A stretch of DNA of 59,327 bases from Candidatus Woesearchaeota archaeon. Lineage in GTDB: Archaea; Nanobdellota; Nanobdellia; Woesearchaeales; SM23-78. The stretch spans positions 1 through 59,327 of the forward strand of contig JAFGGS010000006.1 of NCBI GenBank assembly GCA_016930415.1. The letters are read 5' to 3'. Made by a program: the position numbers and the translations under genes. The notes under the pieces are model-generated. The model was not told the origin of the DNA. It made no database searches and worked only from the letters and a program-made list of their open reading frames with translations. Shown in pieces: positions 34,130 to 43,976 of this stretch (position 1 is the stretch's first letter; every line of letters starts with the position of its first letter).

Positions 34130-35296
34130 CTAACGGTAGGATATGATCCTGCCAGGGTTTAGCGTGTTGTTGTAATCATACTCGTCCTTTAGCTTTATCA
34201 GGGCTTTCTTCTCTGGAACCGTCAGGAACTCGTAGTTCATGAATCCCTTGCCGAGGGTTCCGCTGAGCTTGGAGTTTATGGTCTGCATGAATCTCTTGAA
34301 AGAGTCCATCTTCGAGTTCTCTCCTTGCTTGAAATAAGCGTAGAAGACTCCGATGCCTGCGTGGCCGTGGAGCGGGACTTGGTTCGTCTCGCACCATTTT
34401 ATCAGGTCGTACGTCTTCTCCAGCGAGACTTCAGGGTCTATCATGTAGAAATATCCTTCTTGGCGCTTCGCTTGATGCACGAAGTCCAGTTTCTTCAGGA
34501 GGCCTCTCACGTCGAGGGCTGAGTTGTAGGCGCCTTTGAGCGTCGTGTAGGCGACGACGAGTGTATACTCTGAGTCGAAGCCGAGCGACGAAGCAGTGTT
34601 CTTATCTAGGAACTCTACGAAGCAGCGCTCCTTGTCCTTCTTGAGCTGAGTCACTTTCTTGAGCATCTCAGGGATGTCCTGGAACGGCCACGCGTCCAGG
34701 GAGAGTATCTGCATCTCAACTAGCTTTAGCTTCATCCTGGTTATGAATCCTGAAAGGCCTTCTTTCCCGGCAACCATCGCTTTGTTCTTGAGGTAGTAGA
34801 TCTTGCCTGTGCCGTCCACGAATTCGAACTCGTCCACGAGCTCGCTGAACCTGCCAAATACCTCACTATCCTTGGAGGCCGCGTTTCTTGCCAGGAGACC
34901 TCCTACTGTGGCGGAAGGGTTGAAGGTGGTGAACGGGACTTGGTAATTGGTCTCTGAGAGCGCGAATTGTATGTCTGACATCCTGACGCCTGACTGGACC
35001 TCGAGCAGGTTCGTGTTCTTGTCGAGGTGTACCGTCTTGCTCATCCTCTCTGATGAGAGTATTATCGCGTTTTGGGCGGCTGCCTCTTTGGAGTAAGATG
35101 TTCCCGCGCCTCTGATGATCACGTGAGTCCTAGTGGCGTTGGTGTCGCGCAGTATCCTCGCGACCGCTTCAGTATCTTCTGGCCAAACGACAAGGGAAGG
35201 TATCATCGTCTTCTCACTGTTCATGAAAGAGTATGCTTCCAGCTCTTCGCGCGTCTCTGTGACGTTCTCATCCCCGACTATCTTTGCATATCTCAT
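34130..35296 (-). CDS. FAD-binding oxidase of the GlcD/LldD-like PCMH family
   Basis: 388 residues. The PCMH-type FAD domain has VIIRGAGTSYSKEAAAQNAI (about 58-77) and NPSATVGGLLARNAASKDSE. The C-terminal cap domain includes LHGHAGIGVFYAYF and ends with NNTLNPGRIISYR, a typical GlcD-family end. By family it oxidises a 2-hydroxy acid such as D-lactate or glycolate. With the ferredoxin and CCG proteins it looks like a split glycolate/lactate dehydrogenase. The substrate cannot be read from the sequence. Confidence 0.88.
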   Translation of the reverse strand: MRYAKIVGDENVTETREELEAYSFMNSEKTMIPSLVVWPEDTEAVARILRDTNATRTHVIIRGAGTSYSKEAAAQNAIILSSERMSKTVHLDKNTNLLEVQSGVRMSDIQFALSETNYQVPFTTFNPSATVGGLLARNAASKDSEVFGRFSELVDEFEFVDGTGKIYYLKNKAMVAGKEGLSGFITRMKLKLVEMQILSLDAWPFQDIPEMLKKVTQLKKDKERCFVEFLDKNTASSLGFDSEYTLVVAYTTLKGAYNSALDVRGLLKKLDFVHQAKRQEGYFYMIDPEVSLEKTYDLIKWCETNQVPLHGHAGIGVFYAYFKQGENSKMDSFKRFMQTINSKLSGTLGKGFMNYEFLTVPEKKALIKLKDEYDYNNTLNPGRIISYR

Positions 35297-35317
35297 CTTC
35301 AGTTTCTGCGGTGAGCC

Positions 35318-36022
35318 TTACTCGTCGAACAGCACCTCGCTCATCTCAAATACGTGCTTTCCTATGCTCGGATTAAGGTTCTCTTTCAAGTGAAGATAAC
35401 AGTAAGGACAGGAAGTGACTATGCCTGCTGCGCGCAGCTGCTTTATCCTTGCAGAGGCTATCTTCGATGCCAGTTCAGGATTGTTTTGCTTCAGGCCGCC
35501 GCCCGCGCCGCAGCAGAAGGTGCGTTCCTTGCAGTGGAACGGTTCTTTTATCGTAAAGCCGCGTTTCTTAAGCAGGCTCCTGGGCTCGGCAATCACGCCG
35601 CTCTTGGCAAGGAGGCAAGGATCGTGATATGAGAACTCACCATGGTCTCTTGTGGGCTTGAAGCCGCTCGAGTCAAGGGTTTTTGAGATGTGCTCTGTCT
35701 CGACGCCGTAGAGGTCCTTGAACACCCTGACGCAGTGCGGACAGTTAGACACTATCTTTGAGACTCCGTGCTTCTTGAGAAGGCGCATGTTCAGGTTCTT
35801 CTGCTCTTCAAAGGCTTCCTTGTAGCCTGCGCCGAGCAGGGGAGACCCGCAGCACGAGAGCTCTGGGATCATGAAGTAATCTATCCCTGCGTCGTGCAGG
35901 AGCGACTTGTAGTTCTGGAAGGCCTTTGGCAAGCAGCCTTGCGTCAAGCAACCAGGATAGTATAAGACTCGTCCCCGCTTGACCGCACCTACCGCCTTGG
36001 TTAGCAAACCCTTGAAATCCAC
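35318..36022 (-). CDS. CCG-domain protein (HdrB/GlcF C-terminal type)
   Basis: 234 residues with two complete CCG modules. The first is YYPGC, then CCGSPLLGAG, then CPHC. The second is HDPC, then CCGAGGG, then CPYC. In heterodisulfide reductase and in GlcF/LutA such modules hold iron-sulphur clusters. It is the first gene of a four-gene operon (CCG, FAD oxidase, ferredoxin, TraB). The start is GTG. A TATA box at 36098-36107 gives a leader of about 54 bases. Confidence 0.85.
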   Translation of the reverse strand: MDFKGLLTKAVGAVKRGRVLYYPGCLTQGCLPKAFQNYKSLLHDAGIDYFMIPELSCCGSPLLGAGYKEAFEEQKNLNMRLLKKHGVSKIVSNCPHCVRVFKDLYGVETEHISKTLDSSGFKPTRDHGEFSYHDPCLLAKSGVIAEPRSLLKKRGFTIKEPFHCKERTFCCGAGGGLKQNNPELASKIASARIKQLRAAGIVTSCPYCYLHLKENLNPSIGKHVFEMSEVLFDE

Positions 36023-36154
36023 TAAAATCCCTCTGACAACGCCTGATCAGGCCTGATAAACCCCTCAGACTCTCTTTCCATAAGGAGATATCTGGCAGAA
36101 TATAAAGATTGTCCCTAAAGGACCCAACACAGGCCTTTATTCAAAAGCAAAACC

Positions 36155-36164
36155 CTTTTATATC
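36155..36164 (+). promoter_or_regulatory. TATA box of the aIF2-beta gene
   Basis: CTTTTATATC is centred 28 bases before the ATG, predicting a leaderless mRNA. It stands back to back with the promoter of the CCG operon (TATA at 36098-36107). Confidence 0.5.
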
Positions 36165-36187
36165 ACCATCCTTTCCTTTAACCCATC

Positions 36188-36598
36188 ATGGAGAGCTACG
36201 AAGACCTTCTTAAGCGTGGAAAGAGCCAGTTACCTGAGGTAGGCACTGGCGGGGAGAGGTTCGTAGTCCCTAACGTCCGCGGCCACATCGAGGGGAATAA
36301 GACTATAATCAGCAATTTCGTGCAGATAGCGCAGCACATCGGCAGGAAGCCTGAGCACGTCCTCAAGTTCGTATTGAAGGAGCTTGCGACTCCTGGCGAG
36401 ATCAGGAAGCAGTTCGTGGTCTTCGGCACCAAGGTTCCTGCGAGCAGGATCAACGAGAAGATCCAGAAGTACACTGAGACTTTCGTGATCTGCAAGGAGT
36501 GCGGCAAACCAGACACTAAGATGACTAAGGAAGGCGACGTCTATTTCCTCAAGTGCACTGCGTGCGGTGCCAGGCACTCGATTTATTCTAAGAATTGA
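36188..36598 (+). CDS. Translation initiation factor aIF2, beta subunit
   Basis: 136 residues. The core with FVQIAQHIGRKPEHVLKFVL (about 43-62) and the zinc ribbon CKECG...CTACG (about 98-122) are diagnostic. aIF2 brings initiator tRNA to the small subunit as a heterotrimer; alpha and gamma are not in the window. The gene stands alone between two minus-strand operons. Confidence 0.95.
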   Translation: MESYEDLLKRGKSQLPEVGTGGERFVVPNVRGHIEGNKTIISNFVQIAQHIGRKPEHVLKFVLKELATPGEIRKQFVVFGTKVPASRINEKIQKYTETFVICKECGKPDTKMTKEGDVYFLKCTACGARHSIYSKN

Positions 36599-36632
36599 AC
36601 CAGGCAATCTCTTCTTCCAAAATCTTATTATC

Positions 36633-39600
36633 TTATCCTGCCAACCACGCGCTCAAACCTTCTTGCCGGTCCTTGTCTTTTCCAAACACGCTCTCAACCC
36701 TTTGTTTCAGCAGTTCCAGGCTTTGCTTGAGATAGTTTGGCACTCCATATTTCTCTGCTAACTGCATGCTTAAGTTCAGGTATTTGATCACGAAGCCTTC
36801 TGAGACTGTGAATATCAATCTTCCGCCGCACGCAGTGCATTTGCCTGACAGGGGCGGGCGCCGATATTTCTCATTGCAGTCTATGCACCTGAACTCCTGC
36901 TGCGAGAACTTACGAAGATTCCCTTTCGTGTCTTTCATGAAGTGTTTGTCTATCACGAGCTTGGCGACGTCGCTTGAGTCCACGGCCCTAATCTTTTCGG
37001 CCAGCTCCATCTGGCTCCTTAACTTGTCTTCCATGCTCGGCAGGAGCTTGTAGGCTGAGCAGAGCACGCCTTGATTCATGTCTGAGGTGTCGTGGGTGAA
37101 TCCCATCCTCTCGTATTGGAGCGGGGTGTTCAGGACGTGGCTTACCTGCTTTATCTTGACCTCCCAAGGGGGCTTATAGTTCTTTGCGGCCTCGTAGAAT
37201 GGAAGGTCATACTTCCAGGCGATGTCCATGTTGAATATCATGTCGTCGACCTCGGCCGGGTTCAGGATGTAGGTCAGGACTAGGGGCGCATCCATTGTGC
37301 TGCCTCTGGATTCTGGAAGGTATTTCTTTGAGAAGTTTAGGAGGCCGTCCATCAATAGGAGGAAGCAGCTCTCATCACCATCACAATCTCGCCTCATCGC
37401 TGCATGGATGTAGGGGTGGCTTAGGAATCCTTGGGTTTTCGAAAAGCCAAGTATCCTGCACAAGATGCCTGCAGAGGTGTGCGGAGCGAGTCCTATCACC
37501 AAGTGGCCTATCAAGTCTTCTTTTGTCTTTAGCTTGTAATAAGGCTTCTGACCGTAGAACTTCTCCAGGAGCTCATCTGTGAAGTTGGCCACACGAAACA
37601 TCACCTCATCTGCCGGCTCTTCAGGCGAGACTGGGCTGCAAGGCAAGAGTATGTCTTGCGGCTTTATCTCGAGGATTTGCTCGTCTGAGACTAGTGGTTT
37701 GTTATGGATGTCCTCTTCATATCCTAGTTCGATCAGTTTCTTGACTGTGGCTCCGATCTCCTTTGGCTTGAAATGAGTTATTGGAATCTCTGAACAGTCA
37801 TATCTTACAGTGCCATCCTTATTTACGCACACACTGTGTTTTGCGCGCAGTATGCCTTTCACGAGGTGTTCTGCAGTGTGCTCCTTGTTGCTCGTCCCCT
37901 TCACCCCTTTTATGAGGTCTGGATAGATGTTGGTGTCTATCCTCTTGAGGAGAGCCGGAAAACTTTCCTTCATGTTGAATTTCATGATCTTGTAGAGCTG
38001 GGGATGACATGGCTCTCCGTCAGGATTCATCTTCTCCCTGCAACCTTCGCAATCAGTTCCGAACTTCACTAGTTTGTCTTGCTTCTTGCAATAGCTCATC
38101 TTCTCAGCAGGCTTGTCGCATATCTCGCAAGTGGGAAAGACTGTTTCTCGCTTGCAATACTTACAGTAGAACGGCGTGAACTGGGCTGAGACGAAGCCTT
38201 TTTCAAGGGCTGACTGGAAAGACCGATATTTTCCTCCTTCGTTTCCCACTGGGAAGAGGACATGAGGACTGCTTGTCAACTTTCTCATCTTTGCCTTCTC
38301 AGGCCTGCCCATCCTCGCACCTATGAAGGTTCCGCACCGGTCCCTGATCTCGACCCCAGACACTTTATTCACGAGTTCAAGCGGGTTCTTGGCATTCCCC
38401 GCCGCGACATCCGCTCTTAGCAGCGATATCTTTGTCTCGAGCTCTTCTGGAGTCCTTGCGCCCAGGTTAGCGAGCAGAGCCAACGCGGGGTCTTTCTTTA
38501 TCAAGACTGTTTGGTCCTTGAAGACGTGAGGTGCTCCTATGAGCTCAAGGGATCTCTTAGCGTCGGATCCTTGTATTGCGAGGCATTGCGCGTCATCTTG
38601 CGAGTCAGGATAAGCCTCTTTTTCTGGGATGATCTTTCCTTTCTCAAATATCCACGATGCGAGGTCAATCACATCTTTTTGAGTGATTGAGTTCCAGAAG
38701 AAGATATGGCTTGGGTGAAGGGGGATTTGGAGTGCTTGGCTTATGTGCTTGGCCGCCTCGAGCGAGATCTTTGTCGTGAAGGGTTTCTTGAAGAGGACGT
38801 CGAGTTTTTCAGGGTCGATGTCGACCAAGTCGCTGATCTTTTCAAGGTCAAAAGTCCCGAACAAGCGAAGGGCTGCTCTTTCAAACTCTAAAATCCACTC
38901 TTCCTGGACATAGCCTGCGGGAACCAAAGGATGCGCCCTGTCGAAGAAGTCGCCGTAGTTTATCAGGACGTCTCCTAAATAAAGGATTTCTGAGACGTCA
39001 TTCTTCAGCTCCTTTGCCTCTTTCTCAGTGTCGATCCTGAGCACAGAACCGTTTTTCAGCCTGACGACAGGTCCTTCTATCGTATCACAAGAGGTGTAGG
39101 CGCCTGCCTTCCCAGGCCTCTCTACCTTGAGCTGGGTGGCGATCGCTATGAATTCATTAAGGATTATCATGGTTGCCGGATTGATGCTCTGGGCAGAGTA
39201 GCCTGAGAGCCTGGACCGGCCGTACCTGAGCCTGAAGCCGCCGCTCCTTAGCGGATAACCAAAGACTGGTCTTCCAGCCACGAGGTCTGCGATGTAGGTG
39301 AAATCGGGCTTTATCTTAAGGTCTGATTTCTTATCATCCTTCTTCTTCCCGCCATCTTTTGCTTTCATGGTCTTCTGGATCTTCAGGAATTCATCCAGCC
39401 AGTTCCAGTGCGTCATCTCGAACTTGTCAGCCCATTTGCCGAGTTTTGCCCATACCTTGGGCGCTTTCAAGGGCAACGCAGAGCTATACATCAGGCAGTA
39501 GCCGCTTCTCATCCTGTTGGTCGGTATCCTCGGAAGGTCTTTGAGGGTGACGTTTGATATCTCGTATTTCTCAGAAGGGTCTCCTGATATCTCGACTGGC

Positions 39601-40256
39601 ATGTGAGCCACCATGAAATCCATCTCCTCCTTTGAAGGGAAGTATTGGAGGTTCGTGACCCACTCATGATAGTCTGTTATCTCTGCGTGGCACCTCCTGA
39701 CTTCTTTCTCATCAGGATCATACTGGACGTATCCGCACTTGTTCCTGACGTAGTCTGCTATCAGGACGCATACTGCCGCGGCAGTTCCTCCTGCTGCCCT
39801 GATAGGTCCTGAGAAGTTCAGGCAGAAGAAGTCTCCTGTCCCGTCGCGCCTTGGCTTTAGTTCGAGCTTCGTGAAGCCCTCAAGCGGGGCTGAGACTGCT
39901 CCTAAGGTCACATATGCGAATCCAGTCCTTATCCCGACCTCCATGGCTTCTCTCTTGTCTGGAAACTTGCAGAACTTCTCTTGTGCGACTTCGTGAGCAA
40001 TCTGGAACGCTACCCTCCAATCCAAGACTCCGTGTTCTTTTTCCAAGGTCTCTATCCGTTTGATTGCGCCGGACTCTCTTAGTTGAGGAGCGGCCACGCT
40101 TATCAGGCCGATTACTCTCTCAGCCAGGTTCTTGGCGAGGACTACTTCTGGCTTGGTGTCGGGGTCATAGCCTTTTGCCCTTGCTTTTGAAGCTAGCTTG
40201 TAGGCTTCTAAGGTCTCTTTTTCCAACGCGTCGAAGTATTCTTGGATAGTGGTCAC
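36633..40256 (-). CDS. polC: DNA polymerase D large subunit (DP2), catalytic
   Basis: 1207 residues, without an intein. The catalytic segment RRDCDGDESCF (about 955-965) is the metal-binding centre of the RNA-polymerase-like two-barrel fold. Zinc motifs occur at about 700-750 (CKYCKRETVFPTCEICDK and CEGC) and near 1130 (CIDCNEKYRRPPLSGKCTAC). The short C-terminus after LKQSLELLKQRVESVFGKDK may carry the PCNA/DP1 contact. It is the replicative polymerase of most non-crenarchaeal lineages. Its GTG start overlaps the DP1 stop (GTGA), so the two subunits are translationally coupled. Confidence 0.97.
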   Translation of the reverse strand: MTTIQEYFDALEKETLEAYKLASKARAKGYDPDTKPEVVLAKNLAERVIGLISVAAPQLRESGAIKRIETLEKEHGVLDWRVAFQIAHEVAQEKFCKFPDKREAMEVGIRTGFAYVTLGAVSAPLEGFTKLELKPRRDGTGDFFCLNFSGPIRAAGGTAAAVCVLIADYVRNKCGYVQYDPDEKEVRRCHAEITDYHEWVTNLQYFPSKEEMDFMVAHMPVEISGDPSEKYEISNVTLKDLPRIPTNRMRSGYCLMYSSALPLKAPKVWAKLGKWADKFEMTHWNWLDEFLKIQKTMKAKDGGKKKDDKKSDLKIKPDFTYIADLVAGRPVFGYPLRSGGFRLRYGRSRLSGYSAQSINPATMIILNEFIAIATQLKVERPGKAGAYTSCDTIEGPVVRLKNGSVLRIDTEKEAKELKNDVSEILYLGDVLINYGDFFDRAHPLVPAGYVQEEWILEFERAALRLFGTFDLEKISDLVDIDPEKLDVLFKKPFTTKISLEAAKHISQALQIPLHPSHIFFWNSITQKDVIDLASWIFEKGKIIPEKEAYPDSQDDAQCLAIQGSDAKRSLELIGAPHVFKDQTVLIKKDPALALLANLGARTPEELETKISLLRADVAAGNAKNPLELVNKVSGVEIRDRCGTFIGARMGRPEKAKMRKLTSSPHVLFPVGNEGGKYRSFQSALEKGFVSAQFTPFYCKYCKRETVFPTCEICDKPAEKMSYCKKQDKLVKFGTDCEGCREKMNPDGEPCHPQLYKIMKFNMKESFPALLKRIDTNIYPDLIKGVKGTSNKEHTAEHLVKGILRAKHSVCVNKDGTVRYDCSEIPITHFKPKEIGATVKKLIELGYEEDIHNKPLVSDEQILEIKPQDILLPCSPVSPEEPADEVMFRVANFTDELLEKFYGQKPYYKLKTKEDLIGHLVIGLAPHTSAGILCRILGFSKTQGFLSHPYIHAAMRRDCDGDESCFLLLMDGLLNFSKKYLPESRGSTMDAPLVLTYILNPAEVDDMIFNMDIAWKYDLPFYEAAKNYKPPWEVKIKQVSHVLNTPLQYERMGFTHDTSDMNQGVLCSAYKLLPSMEDKLRSQMELAEKIRAVDSSDVAKLVIDKHFMKDTKGNLRKFSQQEFRCIDCNEKYRRPPLSGKCTACGGRLIFTVSEGFVIKYLNLSMQLAEKYGVPNYLKQSLELLKQRVESVFGKDKDRQEGLSAWLAG

Positions 40257-41737
40257 TTTTCCTGCCCCGCATCTTCAGGCTCAGGAGTTGTTTCAGAGAC
40301 TTCTGGCGCGTTTCCTCTCATGAAGTTTATTATCTTGACTTCTCGCGTCTTTAGGTTCACTATCGGCAGCCTCGCAGGCTGAGGCTCTAAGCCTCGCTTC
40401 TCCTGATCTTCGGTCACGCCATCCCAGCAGGAACAGTTTAGAAGGGTTATATTCTTGTATTGACCCACGCTCGCCCGGTGGATGTGCCCTGTCACGAAAA
40501 AGTCAGGGATGTGTTTGATCACCAAAGGATCCTCTTCGCTGTCTGGGATGTATAGGTTAGATGTGTGCGATGGGGCTAAGTGGCGTCTTTGGAGGAGAAA
40601 CTTCATTATGAGGTCTGGTCTCTTCTGACCCCCTGCTGATCTTATGCTCTCCACATTGTTAGCATAGTAGATCATTGAGTAGCCATGGTATATTAGCATG
40701 TCAAACCCAGGGAAGTTCTCCTTTATGCCGAGTCTCACAATGGCGGGGTTGCTTAGGAGGACTACGTTCGGCAGGGACCTAAGGCTCTCTGCGTAGTTGT
40801 GGAGTATCGGCTGTTGGGGTTCTGAGAGCCTTCCTGCGTCGTGGTTCCCAGGGATTATGAAGAGGGTGATGTCTGTTGGGATTGATTTCAAGTAGTTTGA
40901 GAACAAGTCATACTGCGCTTTCACGTCGTTTATCTCAAGATCCTCCTCTTGGCCAGGATATATCCCCACACCTTCAACAAGATCTCCCGTAAATATTATG
41001 TACTTGACCTTCGACGCAATGCGCCTTTGCGCCGCGTTTCCTCTCTTCTGGTTGACCCACGCGATGAAGTCGGCGAAGGAGTCTTTCAGGAAAAATTTTG
41101 AGCCGAAGTGAGGGTCTCCGACGAACAGGACGTACTCTTCTTCAGGGCCTTTTTTGAGCTCTTTTGTTGAGGGGATGTCCGGCACGAATATCTGGTTCGC
41201 GAAGAGGTAGCCGTTTGATATGGTTCCTTCCACTCCGATCACTTCATCAAGCATGACTTCCTTCGCCTGCGCATATAATTCCTGCTTGTCCTGGCGTACC
41301 AGCACTTTTATGGTTCCTGTCGGGTCCTCTAATGTTATCATCACGTTGTTCTTCTTTGTGACGCTCTTCTCATAGACTAGGCCTATCGCTGACGCCCGAT
41401 CCTTGTCCTTCTTTGCTTTTAGCCTTGCCAAGCTCATCACGTTCTGGAGCTCAGTCCTCTGCCGCAAGAAGGATGATAATGCTTCTAGCCTGCGGTTGAA
41501 GTAGCTGACGAAGTCGGTCAGGCTTATCTTCTTTGGTTTCTTTGAATAGGAGAACAAGATCTCGAAGTGCGAACTTTTTGGAAGCGCGTCTTTTGAGAAG
41601 AAATCCCTGCCTATCAGATCTACTCCTTCGAAAGCAGACACGTCGAGGGACTCTAGTTTCTCAAGAAGTTCAGGGTCTTCTGTCACGTCCGGACTTACGA
41701 GAATCCCTTTTTCTAAGAGCGTATCTACAATAGCCAT
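40253..41737 (-). CDS. polB: DNA polymerase D small subunit (DP1), proofreading exonuclease
   Basis: 494 residues from ATG 41737 (MAIVDTLLEKGILVSPD), which follows GGTGAG. An upstream extension to 42010 would run inside cdc6 and is not protein-like. An OB fold (about 120-195, with TIKVLVRQDKQELY) precedes the phosphoesterase domain. Its metal-site motifs are FVGDPHFGS, FTGDLVEG, PGNHDAG, YHGYS and VTGHIHRA, all intact. It supplies 3'-5' exonuclease activity and contacts PCNA in the family. Confidence 0.95.
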   Translation of the reverse strand: MAIVDTLLEKGILVSPDVTEDPELLEKLESLDVSAFEGVDLIGRDFFSKDALPKSSHFEILFSYSKKPKKISLTDFVSYFNRRLEALSSFLRQRTELQNVMSLARLKAKKDKDRASAIGLVYEKSVTKKNNVMITLEDPTGTIKVLVRQDKQELYAQAKEVMLDEVIGVEGTISNGYLFANQIFVPDIPSTKELKKGPEEEYVLFVGDPHFGSKFFLKDSFADFIAWVNQKRGNAAQRRIASKVKYIIFTGDLVEGVGIYPGQEEDLEINDVKAQYDLFSNYLKSIPTDITLFIIPGNHDAGRLSEPQQPILHNYAESLRSLPNVVLLSNPAIVRLGIKENFPGFDMLIYHGYSMIYYANNVESIRSAGGQKRPDLIMKFLLQRRHLAPSHTSNLYIPDSEEDPLVIKHIPDFFVTGHIHRASVGQYKNITLLNCSCWDGVTEDQEKRGLEPQPARLPIVNLKTREVKIINFMRGNAPEVSETTPEPEDAGQEK

Positions 41738-41811
41738 GTTCTCACCAGCTAATAAAGCCGCCTTGTTCGGCGGGAAAAAATGAAAAGTCAAGGTTATTTG
41801 GGGTTGATTGT

Positions 41812-43020
41812 TCAGTTTAGCAGGTCTTCTTCCAATATCTTCTTGATGTTCTGCTCCAAATATGTTGGGAGCTGGAAGCTTATGTCTCTCGTCCTTCCGA
41901 GCCTGCCTTTTGAAATGACTTTGGCGTTTATTATACCCAGCATGTCTAGCTCTGCTATGATATCTGACACCCTCCTTTGGGTAAGGGGGCGAAGACCTAC
42001 CTTGTTGCATATCTCTCTATAAGTGTCATACACGTCGCCAGTCTGTATGAAATTGAACTTGGAGTCTTTCTTGTTGACCAATATGGCATAGAGCGTGGCT
42101 TGGAATTGTTTTGGGTGATTCTTGACTAGTTCTAAGACCCTGTCTCGCTCTATTGTGTCTTCTGCCTCGTCAATCTCCTTCATCGATATCTTCTTGAGAT
42201 TTTTTCTTTCAGCAAGCTCTCCCGCCACTCTCAGCAGTTCGAGGGCTCGCCTTGCGTCTCCGTGCTCTCTTGCGGCGTAGGCAGCGCACTTCTGGATGAC
42301 ACCATCATCCATTATCTCGTCCTTGAAGGCCTCGCTTGATCTCCTTTGGAGTATGTCTTGGAGTTGGAGCGCGTTGTAGGGGGGAAATATCACTTCCTCC
42401 TCGCTTAAGCTGCTCTTGACTCTCGGGTCCAGGCTGTTTGAGAAGACGAGGTCGTTGCTTATGCCAACTATTGAGGTCTGAGAGTTCTTGAGCTCAGAGT
42501 TGATCCTTGTAAGGTTGTATATGAGCTCATCCCCTGCTTTCTTGACGAGTTGATCTATCTCGTCGAGTATGAGGATTATCACTTGCTTCTCCTCGTCAAG
42601 GACCTTGTAGAATGTGTTGTATACTTCGTCAGTCGGAAGCCCCGTCGGCGGGATCTCCTTGCCGAATGATCTTGCGAGTTCCGCTACTAGCCGATACTCT
42701 GTGTCAGCGACTTTCTTTAGCTTGCAGTTGAGGTAGACTATCTTTAAGGGTATCTTCTTATTGTAGGCTAGCGTCGTCATCTGCTCTGCTAAGTACCTGA
42801 CTGAAAGCGTCTTGCCTGTGCCTGTCTTCCCGTAGATGAAGACGTTTGATGGCTTTTCCATCTTCAGCGCGGGTGCGAGGATGTTGGCTATCAGGGTTAT
42901 TTGCTCGTCGCGGTGGTTGATCTCGCCTGGGATGTAGGCTGATTGCAACACCTTTTTGTTTTTGAAGAATGATTCTCTTTCCAGGAATCCTTCCAGGAGC
43001 TTGTTGATATTATTTACCAA
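41812..43020 (-). CDS. cdc6: Orc1/Cdc6 replication initiator
   Basis: 402 residues. AAA+ domain with Walker A IYGKTGTGKTLSVR (63-76) and Walker B ILILDEIDQLV (149-159); sensor and lid region to about 290. The C-terminal winged helix (about 310-402) would bind origin boxes. The start is TTG after AAAGGTGA. It recognises origin recognition boxes and loads MCM. It lies upstream of the PolD genes and next to a 950-base AT-rich gap holding box-like cores, the classic archaeal arrangement at an origin. Confidence 0.95.
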   Translation of the reverse strand: MVNNINKLLEGFLERESFFKNKKVLQSAYIPGEINHRDEQITLIANILAPALKMEKPSNVFIYGKTGTGKTLSVRYLAEQMTTLAYNKKIPLKIVYLNCKLKKVADTEYRLVAELARSFGKEIPPTGLPTDEVYNTFYKVLDEEKQVIILILDEIDQLVKKAGDELIYNLTRINSELKNSQTSIVGISNDLVFSNSLDPRVKSSLSEEEVIFPPYNALQLQDILQRRSSEAFKDEIMDDGVIQKCAAYAAREHGDARRALELLRVAGELAERKNLKKISMKEIDEAEDTIERDRVLELVKNHPKQFQATLYAILVNKKDSKFNFIQTGDVYDTYREICNKVGLRPLTQRRVSDIIAELDMLGIINAKVISKGRLGRTRDISFQLPTYLEQNIKKILEEDLLN

Positions 43021-43976
43021 GATTTCACCTTTGAATTGTTGGAGAACTCAAAGTTTTTCATTCTATTTTTTGATTGTTTGCTTGTAGATTTTGAGTTTTT
43101 TAGTCGACTCTTCATTATTTTTCCCCCAACCAAAATCTCCAGATGAAGCAGGGGTTTATAAACATTCCTTTCCTGTGGAATATATTCAAAAAAATGCCAG
43201 ATTATGAAATATGTTTTGCAAAACACACAACACGAAACTAGACACCCACACCTTTATTTCCTTTGGAATTTTTTTGAAAGTGAAAATTGAGGTTGAAAAT
43301 ATGTTAAGTTTGGGTTATGACGGACTCTTTTGAAGTGTGTTTTGGAAAATATCCTCAATAAGTAGATTTAAAATGAAAGGGTAAAATTAGTTGAAAAGTA
43401 TGTTTTTAAGATAAGAATTGGATTTTTGATGTGGTTTTAGTATTATTCAATCTTTGTGTTTTTTGTTGTTCTTGCTTGTTTTTTTGAATTTTTTTCATTT
43501 TTATTGAAAACATAATGTAAAATATATAATATAATATAAATAATATAATATATAATATATATAATATATTTCTATATAGAAATGTAATGAAACAAAACGA
43601 GAAAAAATTACAAAAAAGAAAAAAAATTGAAGAAGGAAACATAAGATGAATGAGAAACAAAGAAAAAAGAATCTGAAAGAAAAATTTGATTGAAAATGAA
43701 AGAAAAATTTGATTGAAAAATTTGATTTTTTACGTGTTGTGGATTGAGTTGATTCAATTTTTTTGGCGTTCATTTTCTTTTCGAGTTGAAACCAAGGGGT
43801 GGGTGTGTTTGGAAGCGCAATTTTCCTTCTCAATTCTTGATTTAAGCTCGTTTTACCTCCAATTAAAAAAATTTGTTTTCACTATCTAATAACAACAAAA
43901 GAGAAACCTTTATAAATAAGAACCATTTCCTCTAAGTTCCAACTGATGACAAAATACATGAGAGGTTAGCAAAAAA
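43021..43976. other. Long AT-rich intergenic region upstream of cdc6 (candidate unwinding element / origin)
   Basis: 956 bases without a credible gene. Two origin-box-like cores lie at 43169-43180 (TTTCCTGTGGAA) and 43257-43268 (TTTCCTTTGGAA). About 70 bases at 43511-43580 are almost pure A+T. A perfect 16-base palindrome is at 43568-43583 (ATTTCTAT/ATAGAAAT). A 23-base direct repeat is at 43674-43696 and 43697-43719. A palindromic GTTTATAAAC (43154-43163) can serve as the cdc6 TATA box, and CTTTATAAATA (43908-43918) as that of the second TrmB gene. The rest is A-rich or T-rich filler. Confidence 0.6.
43674..43719 (+). repeat. 23-base tandem direct repeat, two copies
   Basis: Two adjoining identical copies at 43674-43696 and 43697-43719, each containing AGAAAAATTTGATTG, followed by a third partial copy (AATTTGATTT). 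It lies inside the AT-rich gap and may simply reflect low complexity. Confidence 0.6.

Noticed and set aside
41738-42010. N-terminal extension of the PolD small subunit by 91 residues
   Set aside because: It lies inside the cdc6 gene in another frame, has no protein-like character, and a good GGTGAG site precedes ATG 41737.
43406-43833. Two minus-strand frames in the AT-rich gap (84 and 110 codons)
   Set aside because: Low-complexity Phe/Ile/Tyr/Lys strings produced by A+T-rich DNA; no ribosome-binding site or plausible protein.
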